Source: Dolomedes plantarius
Lineage: Eukaryota > Arthropoda > Arachnida > Araneae > Dolomedidae
Direction: 5' to 3'
Assembly: GCA_907164885.2 (NCBI GenBank)
Contig: OU015490.1
Coordinates: 224,790,554 to 224,854,553 of the forward strand
DNA: 64,000 nucleotides
This document shows, one piece after another, positions 1-11,588 of the stretch. The notes below the pieces were generated by a model. The model was not told where the DNA came from. It did not search any database and saw nothing but the letters and a program-made list of their open reading frames with translations. Each line of letters starts with the position of its first letter. Positions within the stretch are counted from its first letter, which is position 1. The position numbers and the translations under genes were made by a program.

Positions 1-187
1 TTGGGGCATAAGTCATGGCAACTATTTTTTTTTTCTTGTAGATATGTGAACGGATCACAAACGTATATGTGTCGTGTGGAAGTTCTGCAGGCATAGTGTG
101 TATGCAGAACAACAAGCTGGCTCTGTGATAGCTGGTAGTAGCGCAGCGAGGGCTCTGAAATCAGTCAGTTGGTGAGTGTCGTGCGAG

Positions 188-2636
188 ATGGAAGTAACCC
201 GTGTTGAGAAGCGCGCTTACATCAAAATAGCCGTTCTCCGAGGGAGAAATGCGATGGAATGTCACAGTGAATTAGTAGAAGCCCTCGGGAATAATGCCCT
301 ACCATATCGTACAGTAGCACGGTGGGTAGGAAAGTGTCGTAACTGTATTTATATTGTTCTTTATTAATTTTAACTGATGTTTTAAAGTATAGATTATTAA
401 TTTAAATGAATTTAGAATGTCTTAAGGATTAACGTTAGATTGAGGCGCGTTGTGAAAACCTAAAAAAAAAATAAGAATTTAATTTTTAACCGCAATAACC
501 AGGTTCTAAAGGGAGTAGCGAGTACTTTAACGATTCTGTAATTAACCAAAAAAAAAAAAAAGAAATAACTAAAACTTACTCTTCAATAAAGAATTGACGA
601 CGAGACACAAGCTTAGGGGTAACACACAAATTTTATTTAAACTTTAACTTCCAATTACTCATATCGTAATCTCAAACAAAATTTAAAACTTGACAAGTAA
701 GAGGCACAATTCCCTGATGACACACATATATTTTCATAATGCATTAAAAACATAACGAAATAAGAAAAAAAATTAGTTGGTGGCTGGTTAGAACTAAAAA
801 AAAATTAAAATTAAAAAAACTTGATTTAAAACTTTAATTTAAAAAAAATCAAATAAAATGCATATTACCGGTTTAATGACTGCAGTCTAGAAAAAAAAAA
901 TAAAGAAATGAAATAGGATAGAAAAGCCATAAGGAAAGATTAAAGTTTAGGGGAGTTTATAGGAGGGCATGCCCATATTAAAGAAATTATAGGCCTCTTG
1001 GCAAATTCAAGTCCTCCGTCATCTTGCAGGAACGCATTTTTCTCAATAAAGGTGTCAGGGGGGGACGACTCTGCTCTCTCAAGGTAAAAATCTGTCTGTC
1101 TCTCTCCGACTTTTTTTTCCACTCCGGAGCCACTTTTTCAACTCCGGAGCCACTTTTTCACTCGAAACATCCGCGTCGGAAAAAAGTAGTTCTTCCTTCT
1201 CCTTCTCCTATTGGGGAGTCTCGCCAAGCCTCTGTTTGTATCCTTGCGCGCCGCAGACGTAAACAAGATGTTTTCCCTCTCTTTCGCGGAATGCTCGATC
1301 TTCGGTGGTCTTTCTGGGGAGTCAGGGATTTGCTAAAAGCATTAAAATTCCGATGTTCTGGTGTTCTAATCCCTGAGATCATGGGAGAGTTCACGGATTC
1401 ATGACAAAATGGCACTGCTGAAAGTATTGAATTACCCATAGCTGGAAGGGACAGGGTTGAAACGGAAAAGGAGTAGAAACTTTAAAAAGATATTTAGTTT
1501 TCTATTATTTAAAAAAAAAAGGTTCGCCAGCCAATAAAAAAAATTATAATATACCAGCCACCTATATCATAGGAATAATAATTTCATATCTTAAACTTTT
1601 AAATGTCATTACACTAATTTAATTTCACATTTAAAACTTTAAGTCAGCACAACAAAAGTTTCAGCAAGGACGTGTATCAACCAGTGATGAGAAACGTTCG
1701 GGACGACCGGTGAGTGTGCGATCCGACTTGGCACGTGCCGTCATCGAGCAGCTCATGGATGAAGACAGACGATGGACGTTACTGGAGTTAGAGAGGGCAA
1801 GTGGCATCGAGAAACGCACCGTCCACAGGATATTGCATAATGAGCTACAGCTACGCAAAATCGCTTCGCGGTGGGTACCGCATGCACTGACGGAAGTTCA
1901 AAGAGGGGTGCGCTATGCAATATGCTCCGACCACTTTGTACGCTGGCAACAGGACGGCGATCAATTCTTGTCACGAATAATCGCCATCGATGAATTTTGG
2001 GCCAGGGCATACGAACCAGAACTGAAACGTCAGTCCGCGGAGTGGCGACATCCTGGATCACCAAGGCAGCAGAAGTTCCGTAAGAATCCTTCCCCAGTCA
2101 AATTGATGGTGATCGTCGCGTTTGACGTCAGGGGTGTCATTGTTTGCCACTTTGTTCCTCATGGCAGAACAGTGACCGCACAGTACTACAGGGACTTCCT
2201 GGTGCGACAGGTACGACGTGGCGTTCGGGATAAACGTCCGGATCTTGTGGACAGTGCAATAATCCTGCACGACAGTGCAAGACCACATAAAGCAGGGTGT
2301 GTACGGCAGCTACTCCGACTTTGGGGATGGGAAGAATTGGAGCCCCCACCGTACTCTCCTGACCTTTCGCCCTGTGACTTTGATCTCATTCCCAAGATTG
2401 AGGAACCAATACGTGGTAGGTGGTTTGCAACACGAGAGGACATTGCTAATGCTGTGCGCCAACAGATGACCCGATTCACACATGGTGCGGCAAATGCTGA
2501 GGCTGATGGTATTCAGCGCCTCCCACATCGTTGGCAGCGTGTGGTGACATTACAGGGGACTACATTTAGGGTCTTTAGGCCCAGGTTTGTCATGTCAACT
2601 TTATGTGTACTGTGTTATCATTCTTTTGCACGGTGA
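188..2636 (+). pseudogene. mariner transposase split by an insertion
   Basis: The N-terminal part (ATG at 188 to about 334) encodes a helix-turn-helix region with GRNAMECHSELVEAL and YRTVARWVGK. The frame resumes at 1655 with the FQQGR segment and runs open to the stop at 2636. The catalytic core is visible: IDEFWARAYEPE (first Asp), LHDSARPH (second Asp) and YSPDLSPCDF (third Asp). There are 34 residues between the second and third Asp, which is the DD34D signature of true mariners. Removing 335-1654 plus one AAAG copy restores a continuous frame (GGA AAG TTT CAG), so the insertion, rather than point decay, is the main lesion I see. Confidence 0.8.
335..1654. mobile_element. solo LTR-like insertion inside the mariner transposase
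   Basis: The insert begins TGTCGTAAC, ends GCACAACA (TG...CA with TGTYGT-like inverted tips) and is flanked by AAAG at 331-334 and 1655-1658, a 4-bp target duplication. It is about 1320 bp. The interior is AT-rich except for a GC-richer block at 1020-1400, which contains a perfect 20-bp tandem duplication at about 1121-1160. I see no gag or pol coding. A long solo LTR is the best reading; a short non-autonomous retroelement is possible. Confidence 0.6.
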
Positions 2637-2813
2637 AGGCCATATTGCCCTGTATACTACCGTAATAAATTAGTGTGTTACAATATTTCAGTGCTATTCA
2701 TTGTCCACACATGTAGTTAAGACCTTGTCCTTTCGTCTGTATATGTCACATTTTCCAACCGGACTGGTATCTTCAAGAAAAAAAATAGTTGCCATGTCTT
2801 TTGCCCCAACCCT

Positions 2814-2814
<1 letters not shown>

Positions 2815-2859
<45 letters not shown>
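2815..2859. repeat. (TA)n microsatellite
   Basis: Pure TA dinucleotide run directly after the mariner end. Confidence 0.95.
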
Positions 2860-2860
<1 letters not shown>

Positions 2861-3106
2861 ATAATGTTAAGCATAAAACAGTTCATCTGAAGCATTTTTC
2901 CCCTTTACTAAGATAAAATTTTCTGTTATATTTATACAGTAAAAATATTGAAATTTCACTCAGTTTAAATGCTCATTGCTAATGGATGTGGAAAAGAAGT
3001 TAAAAGTGAAATAAAAGAGAGAAGAACGATTCCAAATACATTCAGTAAAATGTTAGTTGAAACAATTCGATATATTTTTTGAAGAATCTTTACCTCCTTT
3101 AAGTAC

Positions 3107-3327
3107 CTAGGGATTAACAGTCTTGCATTTAGCATTCATTTCATAGTCGCAAACCTTATTGCGTAAATTGAAGTGTAGCCTGGCAGGACAGACGAATTCG
3201 TAGGCGAGACCATTTCCACACATGTAATATACAGAGCAGTCGGTTGGATGTCGAAAAAATATGGGTATTTTCCCATTTCTCGAAGGGCAGAAGGGACTAG
3301 GAACGCCAACGGAGGCGAGGGTCATTT
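3107..3327 (-). CDS. Exon 12 (last): chitin-binding domain 10 and stop codon
   Basis: Acceptor GAATTTCAG precedes 3327 in phase 1; the frame ends KTVNP then TAA at 3107. The six cysteines are spaced 16-5-9-12-7 (first at FCPSRNG, then TDC, YMC, FVC, KVC, AKC), exactly the CBM14 pattern. HPTDCSVYYMC and LHFNLRNKVCDY are the typical core motifs. The copy is well diverged from the exon array at 25-36 kb, so it is an old, independent domain. No clear polyadenylation hexamer was found on the minus strand just downstream. Confidence 0.85.
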
Positions 3328-3920
3328 CTGAAATTCGAAAAATCACCAGTTACTTTAAAATATACATACAAACATATTCATTTTATTCAATATTCCTTCT
3401 GATCACAGGCGTTTGATTATCTATAGAAGTACAGACCTAGACAAATATGCATATGATTTTGCCAACTGAACTATGGTCTTGTATTAGAGAGTTAAAAGTG
3501 TCTTCGTTTGAAGCATGGAAACGAAAGAGTGAAGGCATGATCATTAAAATAAATATTATAAATATGTAACTAAAGACGAGCAATAAAGTTATTTAATTTT
3601 TTAAGAATGAATATCAATATCGAAAGTGTTAACAGTCCCACCACATATTCAATAAACAAATACAAACAAAACAAAATATTTTAGAAAAATTAAAATAAAT
3701 AAAAAATGAAGCAATGGATAAAAATGCATCTGCAGAGTGTCGCCAATTTACGCATTCACAAACACAATAAATAATTAAAGATGAAACAAACAAATTAATA
3801 ATTAACGCAAATTTTAAAACAGTAAATTTAGATATGAGGCTTACAGGAACTGTTCTTGCAAGTTCTAGAAACCGTGGTAAAAGTAACATGTACGAGATTA
3901 CATCATGCCGATATGTTCAA
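3328..3920. other. Intronic sequence, nothing recognised
   Basis: AT-rich, no reading frame with recognisable content and no repeat match seen elsewhere in the window. Confidence 0.6.
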
Positions 3921-4615
3921 GAGTACTGATGTGCAAACTGTGGGTCGCAGATTGTTTGAAGTAAATTTATATAATATTGAATTGTTTAATTAAAAAATAT
4001 GTGTTAAATTTTCCATAACTAACACTTACAATTTAAATTTTTTTTAGGTTAAAAAATATATATGTCTGAATTACTAAATCGGGACCGGCTTAGAGAGATT
4101 TTGGCGAAATTTCGCCCCGGAACGCCAATTTTGGCGCAAGAAATTTTTCTCCAGACGAAGAGAGAAATTCCATTAAATGATTTGTGGATATTTTTATATC
4201 CTTTTTTCCTCCGATGTTCTGCAGAGAAGCGTTATACCAAGAGCATGCAAGGTGCTTTATATTGGGCATTTTGAAATCGGTACAATTTTGACAAGGCCGT
4301 GGGCCGCATAGCTATTTTGAAATGCATCTGACTCTTTTTAGACTCATTATTCATTTTTAAATTTTTTAAAAATGTCATCACTGTAAAAATTTTAACTTTT
4401 CTAGCTTTTAAACTGTAGTAAAATTTTGAACTAAATTAAATTAAATTTTATCATCATTATAACACATAAATAATAATACATAGTATCGTATAAACTAAAT
4501 ACGACGGCTGAAATTTTATGATCCTTAAAATATGGCCAATGTTCGGGGAAGTAACTGTTTTTTAGCCGTGAATGTCCATTCTTCTAATAGTCGTTTTAGA
4601 TTTAACAATTGGTCA
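3921..4615. other. AT-rich intron; possible hAT-like left end near 3925
   Basis: About 3925-3955 reads TACTGATGTGCAAACTG then GGGTCGC, resembling the inverse of the end at 6890-6945. A small block at 4075-4165 is rich in GGCGAAATTTCGCC-like symmetry. No coding content recognised. Confidence 0.35.
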
Positions 4616-4620
4616 CAACT

Positions 4621-5368
4621 ACATATATATTGACTAACTGACATATAACGCACAGACCAAACCGCTGGACCTAAAGGGCTGAAATTTTGCACGGCAATTC
4701 TTCTTATAGTGTAGGGGTGCACTAAGAAATATTTTTGAAAAATTCTTCTTAGATTTTTTAAAATTAAATTTTTAAGCTGTTTTTGTAATATTCTTTAAAG
4801 TATACTCCGAGGGTTATAAATTTATATCTCGAGAAAGTTCATAAAAATTCCTCTGAAATGAAATATTTTTCGAATCTTTACCTCCATTTTTTGGTTTTTG
4901 GTGAATTTTTAAAGATTAGTTTTTAGAATTTAATTTATTAAATGCTGATCATGTGGTTTTCATTTTTGTGATACTTTAAACTAATTTTACGTCACGTACA
5001 TAACAACGAAATAGACAAAAAAGAAATATTTTTTTTCTTTCTAATGCGTCAGACGATTGGACGTTATCCAAAAAAATATTAAAATACAGTAAAAGAAATG
5101 TTCCTCAAACTGTACTATATTAACTGTACTATATTCTTTAGTATGTTCTATTAGATTTAATTTGAATATTTTCTTCTACATTATTTTGTCTATAAAAATA
5201 TCCATTACGATTTTTTTATAAATATATTTTTTCGTTTTTTTTACATCAATTACATACATTGATCGTTGTATTTAGCATATATATATATATATATGGCATT
5301 AATTGCATACATTGACCGTTGTATTTAATTTGAATGTACTCCATGGCGAAGTACGGGTTTTCAGTTAG
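4621..5368 (+). mobile_element. Helitron-like non-autonomous repeat, copy 1 (degenerate)
   Basis: Shares a long colinear match with 26628-27433 and, inverted, with the end of the window at 63243-64000. Shared blocks include GACCAAACCGCTGGACCTAA near the left end and GTACTCC...CGGGTTTTCAG at the right end. The right tip here is CAGTTAGT, where the better copies have CAGCTAGT. No protein coding is present. Confidence 0.6.
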
Positions 5369-5737
5369 TTTATAGTATATATGTGTGTGTATATATGTTT
5401 ATATATATATGTCGTATGATATTGTTTCTTAATATATGACCCTTTCAGCTCTAGTGATCTAATCTAAATCTAAACTGTAAGAAACATTTAATTTTAAAAA
5501 CGAAGAATTTTAATTTTATGTAATAAACGAAGTTTATAATTTTCGGTGTTTTAATAGGAAGTTTATAATTTTGAAATATCGCTCTTTTACAATTTTAATT
5601 TTTGTCAAATTTTACCTAAATGAAATACAAATGCATATTAATATTTAAATGGAATGTTTTCGTAGCACGAGATTTACCAAAAAAAAGTGCAGAAGGTAAG
5701 CAAGACTTTTTAAAATTGTTTTTATGCAAAGTAAATA

Positions 5738-6738
5738 CACAGTCGAGTCATATTAATGTGACCACCGCCTACTTTTGACGTCAACGTCAACGACGTCCAA
5801 AAGGGCATGATCATTGACTTTCGGGCCAAGGGTGGAAGCATTTCCGAAATGGCTAATTTTGTAAGCTGTTCGTGGGCCGCCGTGGTAAAAGTATACTGCG
5901 CATGGAAAAATGGCACTATCCAAAATCAGCGACGTGGCAAATGTGGTGCACCACGGGCCATAGATGGCAGAGATGAACGACGGCTGCAGAGATGCGTTCG
6001 GGCGAATAGACATGCAACCGTTGAGCAACTGACCGTCCAGATGAACCAAGGGGCTGCCAACAGTGTCTCCACAACGACGGTTCAGCGAACGTTGCTGCGT
6101 ATGTGCCTCCGTAGCAGACGCCTGGTTAATGCACCTATGCTGACTGTTGTTCATCGGCGACGAAGGCTGGAATTTGCACGCCAGTACCGCAACTGGACTT
6201 CCACTGAGTGGAGACAGGTGGCTTTATCCGATGAATCGCGTTTTATGCTCCATCGGACAGATGCACGTTGGCGTATACGGCTTGACACGTCTGAAAGCAA
6301 ACACCCTGCAACAATTGCCGGAAGGGTCTAAGCTGGAGGAGGGAGCATTATGGTCTGGGGAATGTTTTCGTGGTATTCTCTGGGTTCACTCATCATTGTG
6401 GAAGGCACGATGGATTGACACAAGTATGCATCTATCCTTTCGGACCATGTTCACCCCTACATGCGAATTGTTTTTCCTCAGGATGATGGCATCTACCAGC
6501 AGGACAAGGCGACGTGTCATAAAGCTCGCAGAGTACGTGCGTGGTTCGAAGAGCACCTGGATGAGTTTACCGTACCGTACTCACTTGGCCAGCAAATTCC
6601 CCGGACTTGAACCCAATCCAGTGAACACCTTCAGGAACCTAATTGACTCTCTTCCTGCACGTCTCGCAGCGGTCCGCTCTGCGAAAGGTAGTAATTCTGG
6701 ATTTTAACAGGTGGTCACATCAATGTGACTGAACTGTG
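5738..6738 (+). mobile_element. Tc1-like element with TA target duplication
   Basis: Terminal inverted repeats of about 30 bp: CACAGTCGAGTCATATTAAT on the left, and the inverse of CATCAATGTGACTGAACTG on the right. TA flanks both ends (5736-5737 and 6739-6740). The element is 1001 bp and encloses a broken transposase. Confidence 0.85.
5807..6700 (+). pseudogene. Tc1-like transposase, frameshifted
   Basis: The first 174 codons are open and show HTH segments (GGSISEMANFV, SVSTTTVQRTL) and LSDESRF with the first catalytic Asp. Near 6300 the frame changes; the continuation (SIMVWGMFSWYSLGSL, then QQDKATCHKARRVRAWFEEH with the second Asp) lies in another frame with stops. The tail is unreadable as a single protein, so the gene is dead. 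Confidence 0.8.
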
Positions 6739-6948
6739 TATATAGTACCCAAAATCTACAATTCATTGATTTTTAAAATGCTTTGTCGAAATTTGCTTAT
6801 TTCTTCTTTCTACTTTTTTGTTAACGTTTTCATAGTATTTAAAAATAATACTAGTACCAAAATTTTTCATAGGGGTCGAGCGAGTTTTTATTTAAAGAAA
6901 GTGGGTCGCGGTCGGAAAAAGTTTGCGCACCACTGCTCTAGATTACCT
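6738..6948 (+). repeat. Dispersed repeat, possible hAT-like right end (also at 39265-39475)
   Basis: About 210 bp are shared with 39265-39475, from ATTCATTGATTTTTAAAAT to AAAAAGTTTGC. The tip (GGGTCGCGGTCGG then GCGCACCACTG) resembles hAT termini and is partly inverse to 3925-3955, but no 8-bp target duplication was found. Confidence 0.45.
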
Positions 6949-7069
6949 ACATAGAAAATCCCTTTAAAGCTAGATAAATGGAAACCACCAACTGTGAGCA
7001 CCTACTAAAATTTAAATCAAACACTAGTCGGAGTTACACCCCCCAAGAGTCCTTACTAACACAGTTTAC

Positions 7070-7920
7070 ACCACTTTTTACCATGTTTTTATTAACTCGC
7101 TTTCTTGTTTGTGTGTGTGTTTGTCCAGTACAAATCTTGCAATCGATTTTTAACTAACTTCCCGACTAGCTAAACATTTGAAACTTTTAGAATAGCTAAG
7201 AACACGATGACAATGCATTATTTTAATACTTTTAGCCATCTTTAGGCAGGATTGAATTCATTTTCAGTTAATTTTTTTGACTGGTGCAGCCATTTTGTCG
7301 GCCGGGACGGGAACGAAAAGTTAAACGCAAGTTAAATTCCAATTAACTTCATTTTCTTTCAAGTTGATGGGATAATTCGTCAAAAAAATTTAAATAATTA
7401 CAAGATAAAAAGAACTTTTTATATACCATGTTGTTAAATTTTCTATTGAATCATATAAACTTGACAATTCTATGTATTAATAAATACTTTTTAAATTTTT
7501 TTGATGAATTATCCCACCAACTTGAAAGACAATGAAGTTAATTGGAAGTTAACTTGCGTTTAACTTTTCGTTCCCGCCCCGGCCGATAGATGTCTGCACC
7601 AGTCTACAAAACAAAATTAACTGAAAATGAATTTAATGTTGCTTAAAGATGGCTAAAAGTATCAAAAGAATGCATTGTCACCGTGTTCTGAGCTATTCTA
7701 AAAGTTTCAAATGTCTAGCTAGTCGGGAAGTTTGTTAAAAATCGATTGCAAGATTTGTACGGGACAAACACACAAACACACAAACAAACAAGAAAGCGAT
7801 TTAATAAAAACATGGTAAAAAGTATTTATTAATACATAGAATTGTCAAGTTTATATGATTCAACAGAAAATTAAAAAAAATGGTATATAAAAAGTTCTTT
7901 CTATCTTTAATTATTAAATC
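7070..7920. repeat. Foldback structure with A-B-A'-B' order
   Basis: Arm A (about 7070-7394) recurs inverted as A' (about 7491-7823). The spacer B (about 7395-7490) recurs inverted as B' immediately after A' (about 7824-7920). Landmarks are ACTTTTTACCATGTTTTTAT at the outer end of A and GGGATAATTCGTCAAAAAAA at its inner end. No coding content; it looks like a foldback or long-TIR non-autonomous element with an extra inverted spacer. Confidence 0.75.
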
Positions 7921-8041
7921 ATAATGGGATATCTATTTTGTAAGAGGATGTCTACACAATTTTAGGACAATTTTTTTCCAGTATACAAGGTGTGACCGAT
8001 AAATAAGGTGACTGATCACAGAAATATTACAGTATTATATA

Positions 8042-8235
8042 GGGGCCCCGGGTTGCCCAAATTGGTCGGCAGATCTGTACTGCCCGTCCGGCGCCCAGGC
8101 CCATATGAAACCTAAACCGAACAGGGGAAATCAACCCTCGGCTGAGTTTGCAGGTTTTGCCACGCAGCTTCTGGTCTTCAGGTTTTTCAAGGCCGATACG
8201 CATTAGAGGAGGGGGCCGAGGTGGTTAGACGACCT
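8042..8235 (+). mobile_element. SINE-like insertion with 13-bp target duplication
   Basis: The 194-bp insert is GC-richer than its surroundings and is bounded by the direct repeat ACAGTATTATATA at 8029-8041 and 8236-8248. It starts GGGGCCCCGGGTTG and ends GAGGTGGTTAGACGACCT. TTGGTCGGCAGATCTGTACT resembles tRNA-derived SINE heads. The target duplication shows retroposition; the family is an inference. Confidence 0.65.
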
Positions 8236-8259
8236 ACAGTATTATATATTTGCTAAAAA

Positions 8260-9130
8260 TAGCCTTATTGTCTTTCTAAGTACTCCCCAGGACATGTAAT
8301 GCATTTCTGACAACGTTCATACAAGTGTTCGAAACTTCTGGAATAGTCCTCCTTCGCTTTAAGTTCCCTGGTAACGGCAGCTTGAATATCTGAAATATTT
8401 GCAAATCTGTGTTCTTTCAGTGCCGATTTCAGTTACGAGAAAACGTAGAAACAGGAAAAATTCTGCTGGTGAAAGATCAAGGGAGTATGGAGGCTGAGTC
8501 AACTCAGAAATCTGATGCTATGCGATTAATCGTTTCACATAAGTAACAGGGTGGGGGGGGGTGGCCCGGTTGGCAGAGGTAGCGAGCCGAACGTCTCTTT
8601 TTCGATGCTGGTTGCTGAAAAATCCACCACCGTGTACACAAATGGCGGCTGGTGCACGAAAAATCTGTCGTGACTGCAGTGTCCTCCAAGTTCTCAAATT
8701 TACCTCTGTAGGTGCGGGGTCAAGTGTTCCGGTCTCGTCACTTGACTTTGTTAAACATTACGGGACCGTTCCTTTAGCCCAATCGGACTCCGACCCTTGT
8801 GGCGCTATTAAAAACCGGCGCCGTACCACTTCGTCCAATAGCCGTCATGAACTTGAACTGATAATATACTGTCGGTCAAGGGACATCAGTCACACAACAA
8901 CACAACGATAACACAATATACATAGCAGTATGAGGCCGTGAATTATCGTGCAAGAGGTACTATTTGCATGATCCTGCAGCAGCGAATTTCGGCCGAACAC
9001 CACGAATACGCGTTTAGAATCGCTTGAGAACATGGCAGTAAAAATCAGCACTAACTGTTTGTCCTTCCGGTTCGAGTTCTTTATGGATTAATCCCTACAC
9101 GTCGAAAAGGGTAATCAGCATTGTCTTAAC
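8260..9130 (-). pseudogene. mariner transposase remnant
   Basis: Read right to left, 9130-8910 gives ITLFDV, EPEGQTVSADFYCHVLKRF and LLHDNSRPHTA (second catalytic Asp) with several stops. After an insertion of about 330 bp, 8510-8260 continues with a degraded PPYSLDLSPAEFFLF (third-Asp region) and a C-terminal tail. The order and spacing are those of a mariner transposase; the first-Asp region was not recovered. Confidence 0.65.
8545..8880 (+). other. Insert of unknown type inside the dead mariner
   Basis: GC-rich segment starting with a G run and GTGGCCCGGTTGGCAGAGGT, which resembles the head of the SINE-like insert at 8042. It separates the second- and third-Asp regions of the transposase by about 300 bp more than expected. 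Target duplications are not clear. Confidence 0.45.
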
Positions 9131-9504
9131 CTTTAATTTTTCTAAACGGATTTTTTTCCATTAATTTGAAACAAAATTTCATATTGACTCTCTGCTCCAT
9201 AACGCAATGCACTGACAATTGTTACGTTACAGCTGCCGCATGAACCTACAGAGAAATTATGAAAAAGAAGTGCAAAATTTACGTAAGAAAGGGAAGAACA
9301 CATGCAATGCGCATGTGTCAGCGCGTCAGGCTATTTTAATGTTTTAATGTTCGGAAGGAGGAGGGGGATTCACCTTACTTATCAGTCTCACCTTGAAATC
9401 AATATTTTAAATTTAAACTTTCATTTTTAATCTGAACCATGGATGAAGAAATGAAACATGGAAATAATAAATCCATATTAATTCCAGCAATACATAGTCC
9501 TTAC

Positions 9505-9732
9505 CTGTTTTACAAACTGTATTTTCTGCTAAATCACAGGCCTGGATTTTGTCATTAAAGTTCAAACCAGGCTTGCATCTTTTCAGGACAGGTTTTCCGT
9601 GATCACACACGTAAAATTTATCACAGTCCGTCTGGTGGGGATGAACGACTGGATTGTCTGGCGAATCTTCATCCGGACAAGTAACTGAAAAATGGTCATC
9701 GACAGACGGTCCTCCAAGCACCATCGAGACAT
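9505..9732 (-). CDS. Exon 11: chitin-binding domain 9
   Basis: Donor ACAG|GTAAGG ends the exon in phase 1. Six cysteines are spaced 17-5-9-12-7 (VTC, TDC, YVC, KRC, QAC, TVC), with HPHQTDCDKFYVC and PGLNFNDKIQACD as the family core. Two acceptors fit phase 1: TTTTGAAG| giving 9732 (228 bp) and CATTTTTCAG| giving 9684 (180 bp). The second has the better pyrimidine tract, the first gives the usual exon length. The domain is diverged from the tandem array. Confidence 0.85.
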
Positions 9733-9739
9733 CTTCAAA

Positions 9740-10585
9740 ACCAAATCAGACGGGTTAATTAAATAATGAAAAATAATATAAATTCCAAAGAAGATTATTG
9801 TATGATTGTTTTTTTCTTTTGCTATAAAATAATTAATCCTTATGATAGTGAAAAAAGAGATTTATGATGTTTGAGGTTTTGATAATTTGATTTATTACCC
9901 TTGAGAATGTGAACATTTTAGATTGCTGTTGCTTACATCTATATAGGTATATCCAAATAATTGAATCCAAACTTTAATGAGGGTTCAAGAGAGTGGTACA
10001 GCATGTACAATAAAACATGACTGTCTTAGAAGTTTGTCCTTTGAGTCCTGGGTTCTAGATGCTGAGGTAACAAAGGCTGGGTAGTAAAGCTCAGCAATGT
10101 ACTGGTGGGGCCTGTGCAGAACGACAGAGAGAGATTGAGATTGGAAGTTGCATTATAGGTTTCTATCGAAACTACAGTTAAACAGAATCGGACACATATT
10201 CTATCCTCATGCTATAATTGTGTGAAAATTCCTCTAAACTTCTATTGCTAAATTAGATTCTTCAGATAAAATTGCACAGTACGCCCGCCCTCTGCCCCAT
10301 CGATAGTCGCTGTTTTCAAATGGTGGAACTCCAATTATTGATACCATATAGTAGTTATATTAGTTGCATGACGAAAAGGTGGCATGTTTTACTACATTGA
10401 GGGTCATTCCATGCTTTTGTACTTCTCCTTCTGTATTATTTGGTGCTTGAATAGTGATTATAGGTGTTTGTATATATTATAGGTGCTTGAATATGGTGCT
10501 AAATAGATAAAACATTTTAAGCAGCAGGGAATAAAAACGACTAATAGTTTTTCAAATGCGAGAAAAACAGTAGTAATGTTGTGCA
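9740..10585. other. Intronic sequence, nothing recognised
   Basis: AT-rich with no convincing frame; 10018-10140 is somewhat GC-richer and may be an old SINE, but I cannot define its ends. Confidence 0.5.
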
Positions 10586-11054
10586 TTAAGGCTGCTATGT
10601 ACTAACCCCATTGGATTCGCTCACCTCAATGTCGACCTATGGAGAAAATTTGTCCACGGATTGCCGACTTGGATTCAAAGATTTTTTTTAAAAAATTGTA
10701 CTCCGTCATAGAGAAAGAAATTTTACATTTGTGTACATTTTTTGTTCTTTTAAAAAATGCATTTAATATTTTAAAATTTAAATTATTCGGGGGAAAATCT
10801 GGTATAGTGTGTTTTAAACGCTCATAAATTTCTTCGGTGGACGAAATTTATAAAATGAATCCTGTAGCACTTTGCAGAAAAGTTAAGGCTATCTGACAAT
10901 ACCAATTTTATTTCATCATCAGCATTTATGTACCTGTAAATAGTTGACAAAAATATATTTTAAATAAAAAATTTGTGGGCAGCGCTTAACCCCCCCCCTA
11001 TAGAGAGAGAGCCATTACAATCCGTACAAATGTCAATCCTAAGGGGGGGGGGAA
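10586..11054 (+). mobile_element. TTAA-type MITE, copy 1 (right end missing)
   Basis: Starts at TTAA followed by GGCTGCTATGTACTAACCCC and matches, inverted, 43066-43532. The right part (G/C homopolymers around CCTATAGAGAGAGAGCC) matches the left half of the 43-kb copy, but the terminal repeat itself is absent here. Confidence 0.7.
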
Positions 11055-11184
11055 TCCAGAATAGTATTAAATTAGAGGACTACAATGGAAATCATTAGGA
11101 ACAGTTTTGCTTTATTAATGTGAGACTTACGATTGATGCTTAGGGCATAAATGTTTGATATCAGTGTATTTTGAGTGGGCTCTA

Positions 11185-11365
11185 CTAATTTTAACGTAGG
11201 ATTACGTTCTACCATAACGGTCCTCCGGAAAGCAAAATTTCAGACGGTAAAACCGTCCGTCATCGCGAGTTATAACTTTGGCAGCACGCCAAACCCGATC
11301 TGTATCACTTGGGCAAGCAGTAAGCAGTTAAACAGAAAAGTACCCAAATGCGTCAAAATTTTAAC

Positions 11366-11368
<3 letters not shown>
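11185..11368 (+). repeat. Dispersed repeat of unknown class (3 copies)
   Basis: Shared with 47280-47392 (direct) and 52455-52625 (inverted). Landmarks are ATTACGTTC, AACGGTCCTCCGGAAAGCAA and TTGGCAGC...GCCAAACCC. All three copies lie beside (TA)n or TA-rich DNA. No coding seen. Confidence 0.7.

Positions 11369-11369
<1 letters not shown>

Positions 11370-11434
<65 letters not shown>
11370..11434. repeat. (CA)n(TA)n compound microsatellite
   Basis: A CA run followed by a TA run, directly abutting the Tc1-like element that starts at 11439. Confidence 0.95.
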
Positions 11435-11435
<1 letters not shown>

Positions 11436-11588
11436 GTACAGGTGGTTATCAAAATAAAGGAAACACCTATCAATATTAATGGTGTTTCTGAATGTGCTTT
11501 GTATTCCTTAAAAAACGAGTCTGGCCACCGGTATTTTTTTTATATAATATAGTGTATGTATTATTCTACTATCAGGTAGGAGTAATGA

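Larger units (their letters stand above)
1..2809 (+). mobile_element. mariner-family DNA transposon, interrupted by an LTR insertion
   Basis: The window opens with TTGGGGCATAAGTCATGGCA and the matching inverted end (TTGCCATGTCTTTTGCCCCAA-like, read at about 2788-2809) closes the element, so the two termini form an imperfect inverted repeat of about 30 bp. Between them lie the two halves of a mariner transposase. The left end may extend beyond the window, because the right end continues with CCCTC that could also belong to the repeat. A (TA)n tract follows immediately, consistent with the TA target preference of the family. Confidence 0.85.
7986..9395 (-). mobile_element. mariner-like element, degenerate, with nested inserts
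   Basis: Ends CAAGGTGTGACCGATAAATA (7986) and the inverse of TACTTATCAGTCTCACCTTG (9395) form imperfect inverted repeats of about 30 bp; TA precedes the left end. Inside, on the minus strand, are mariner transposase remains interrupted by a SINE-like insert at 8042-8235 and by unrelated sequence at about 8545-8880. Confidence 0.7.

Noticed and set aside
3925..6948. A single 3-kb hAT element enclosing the Helitron-like and Tc1-like copies
   Set aside because: The putative ends are only partly inverse and no 8-bp target duplication was found; kept as a weak repeat call only.
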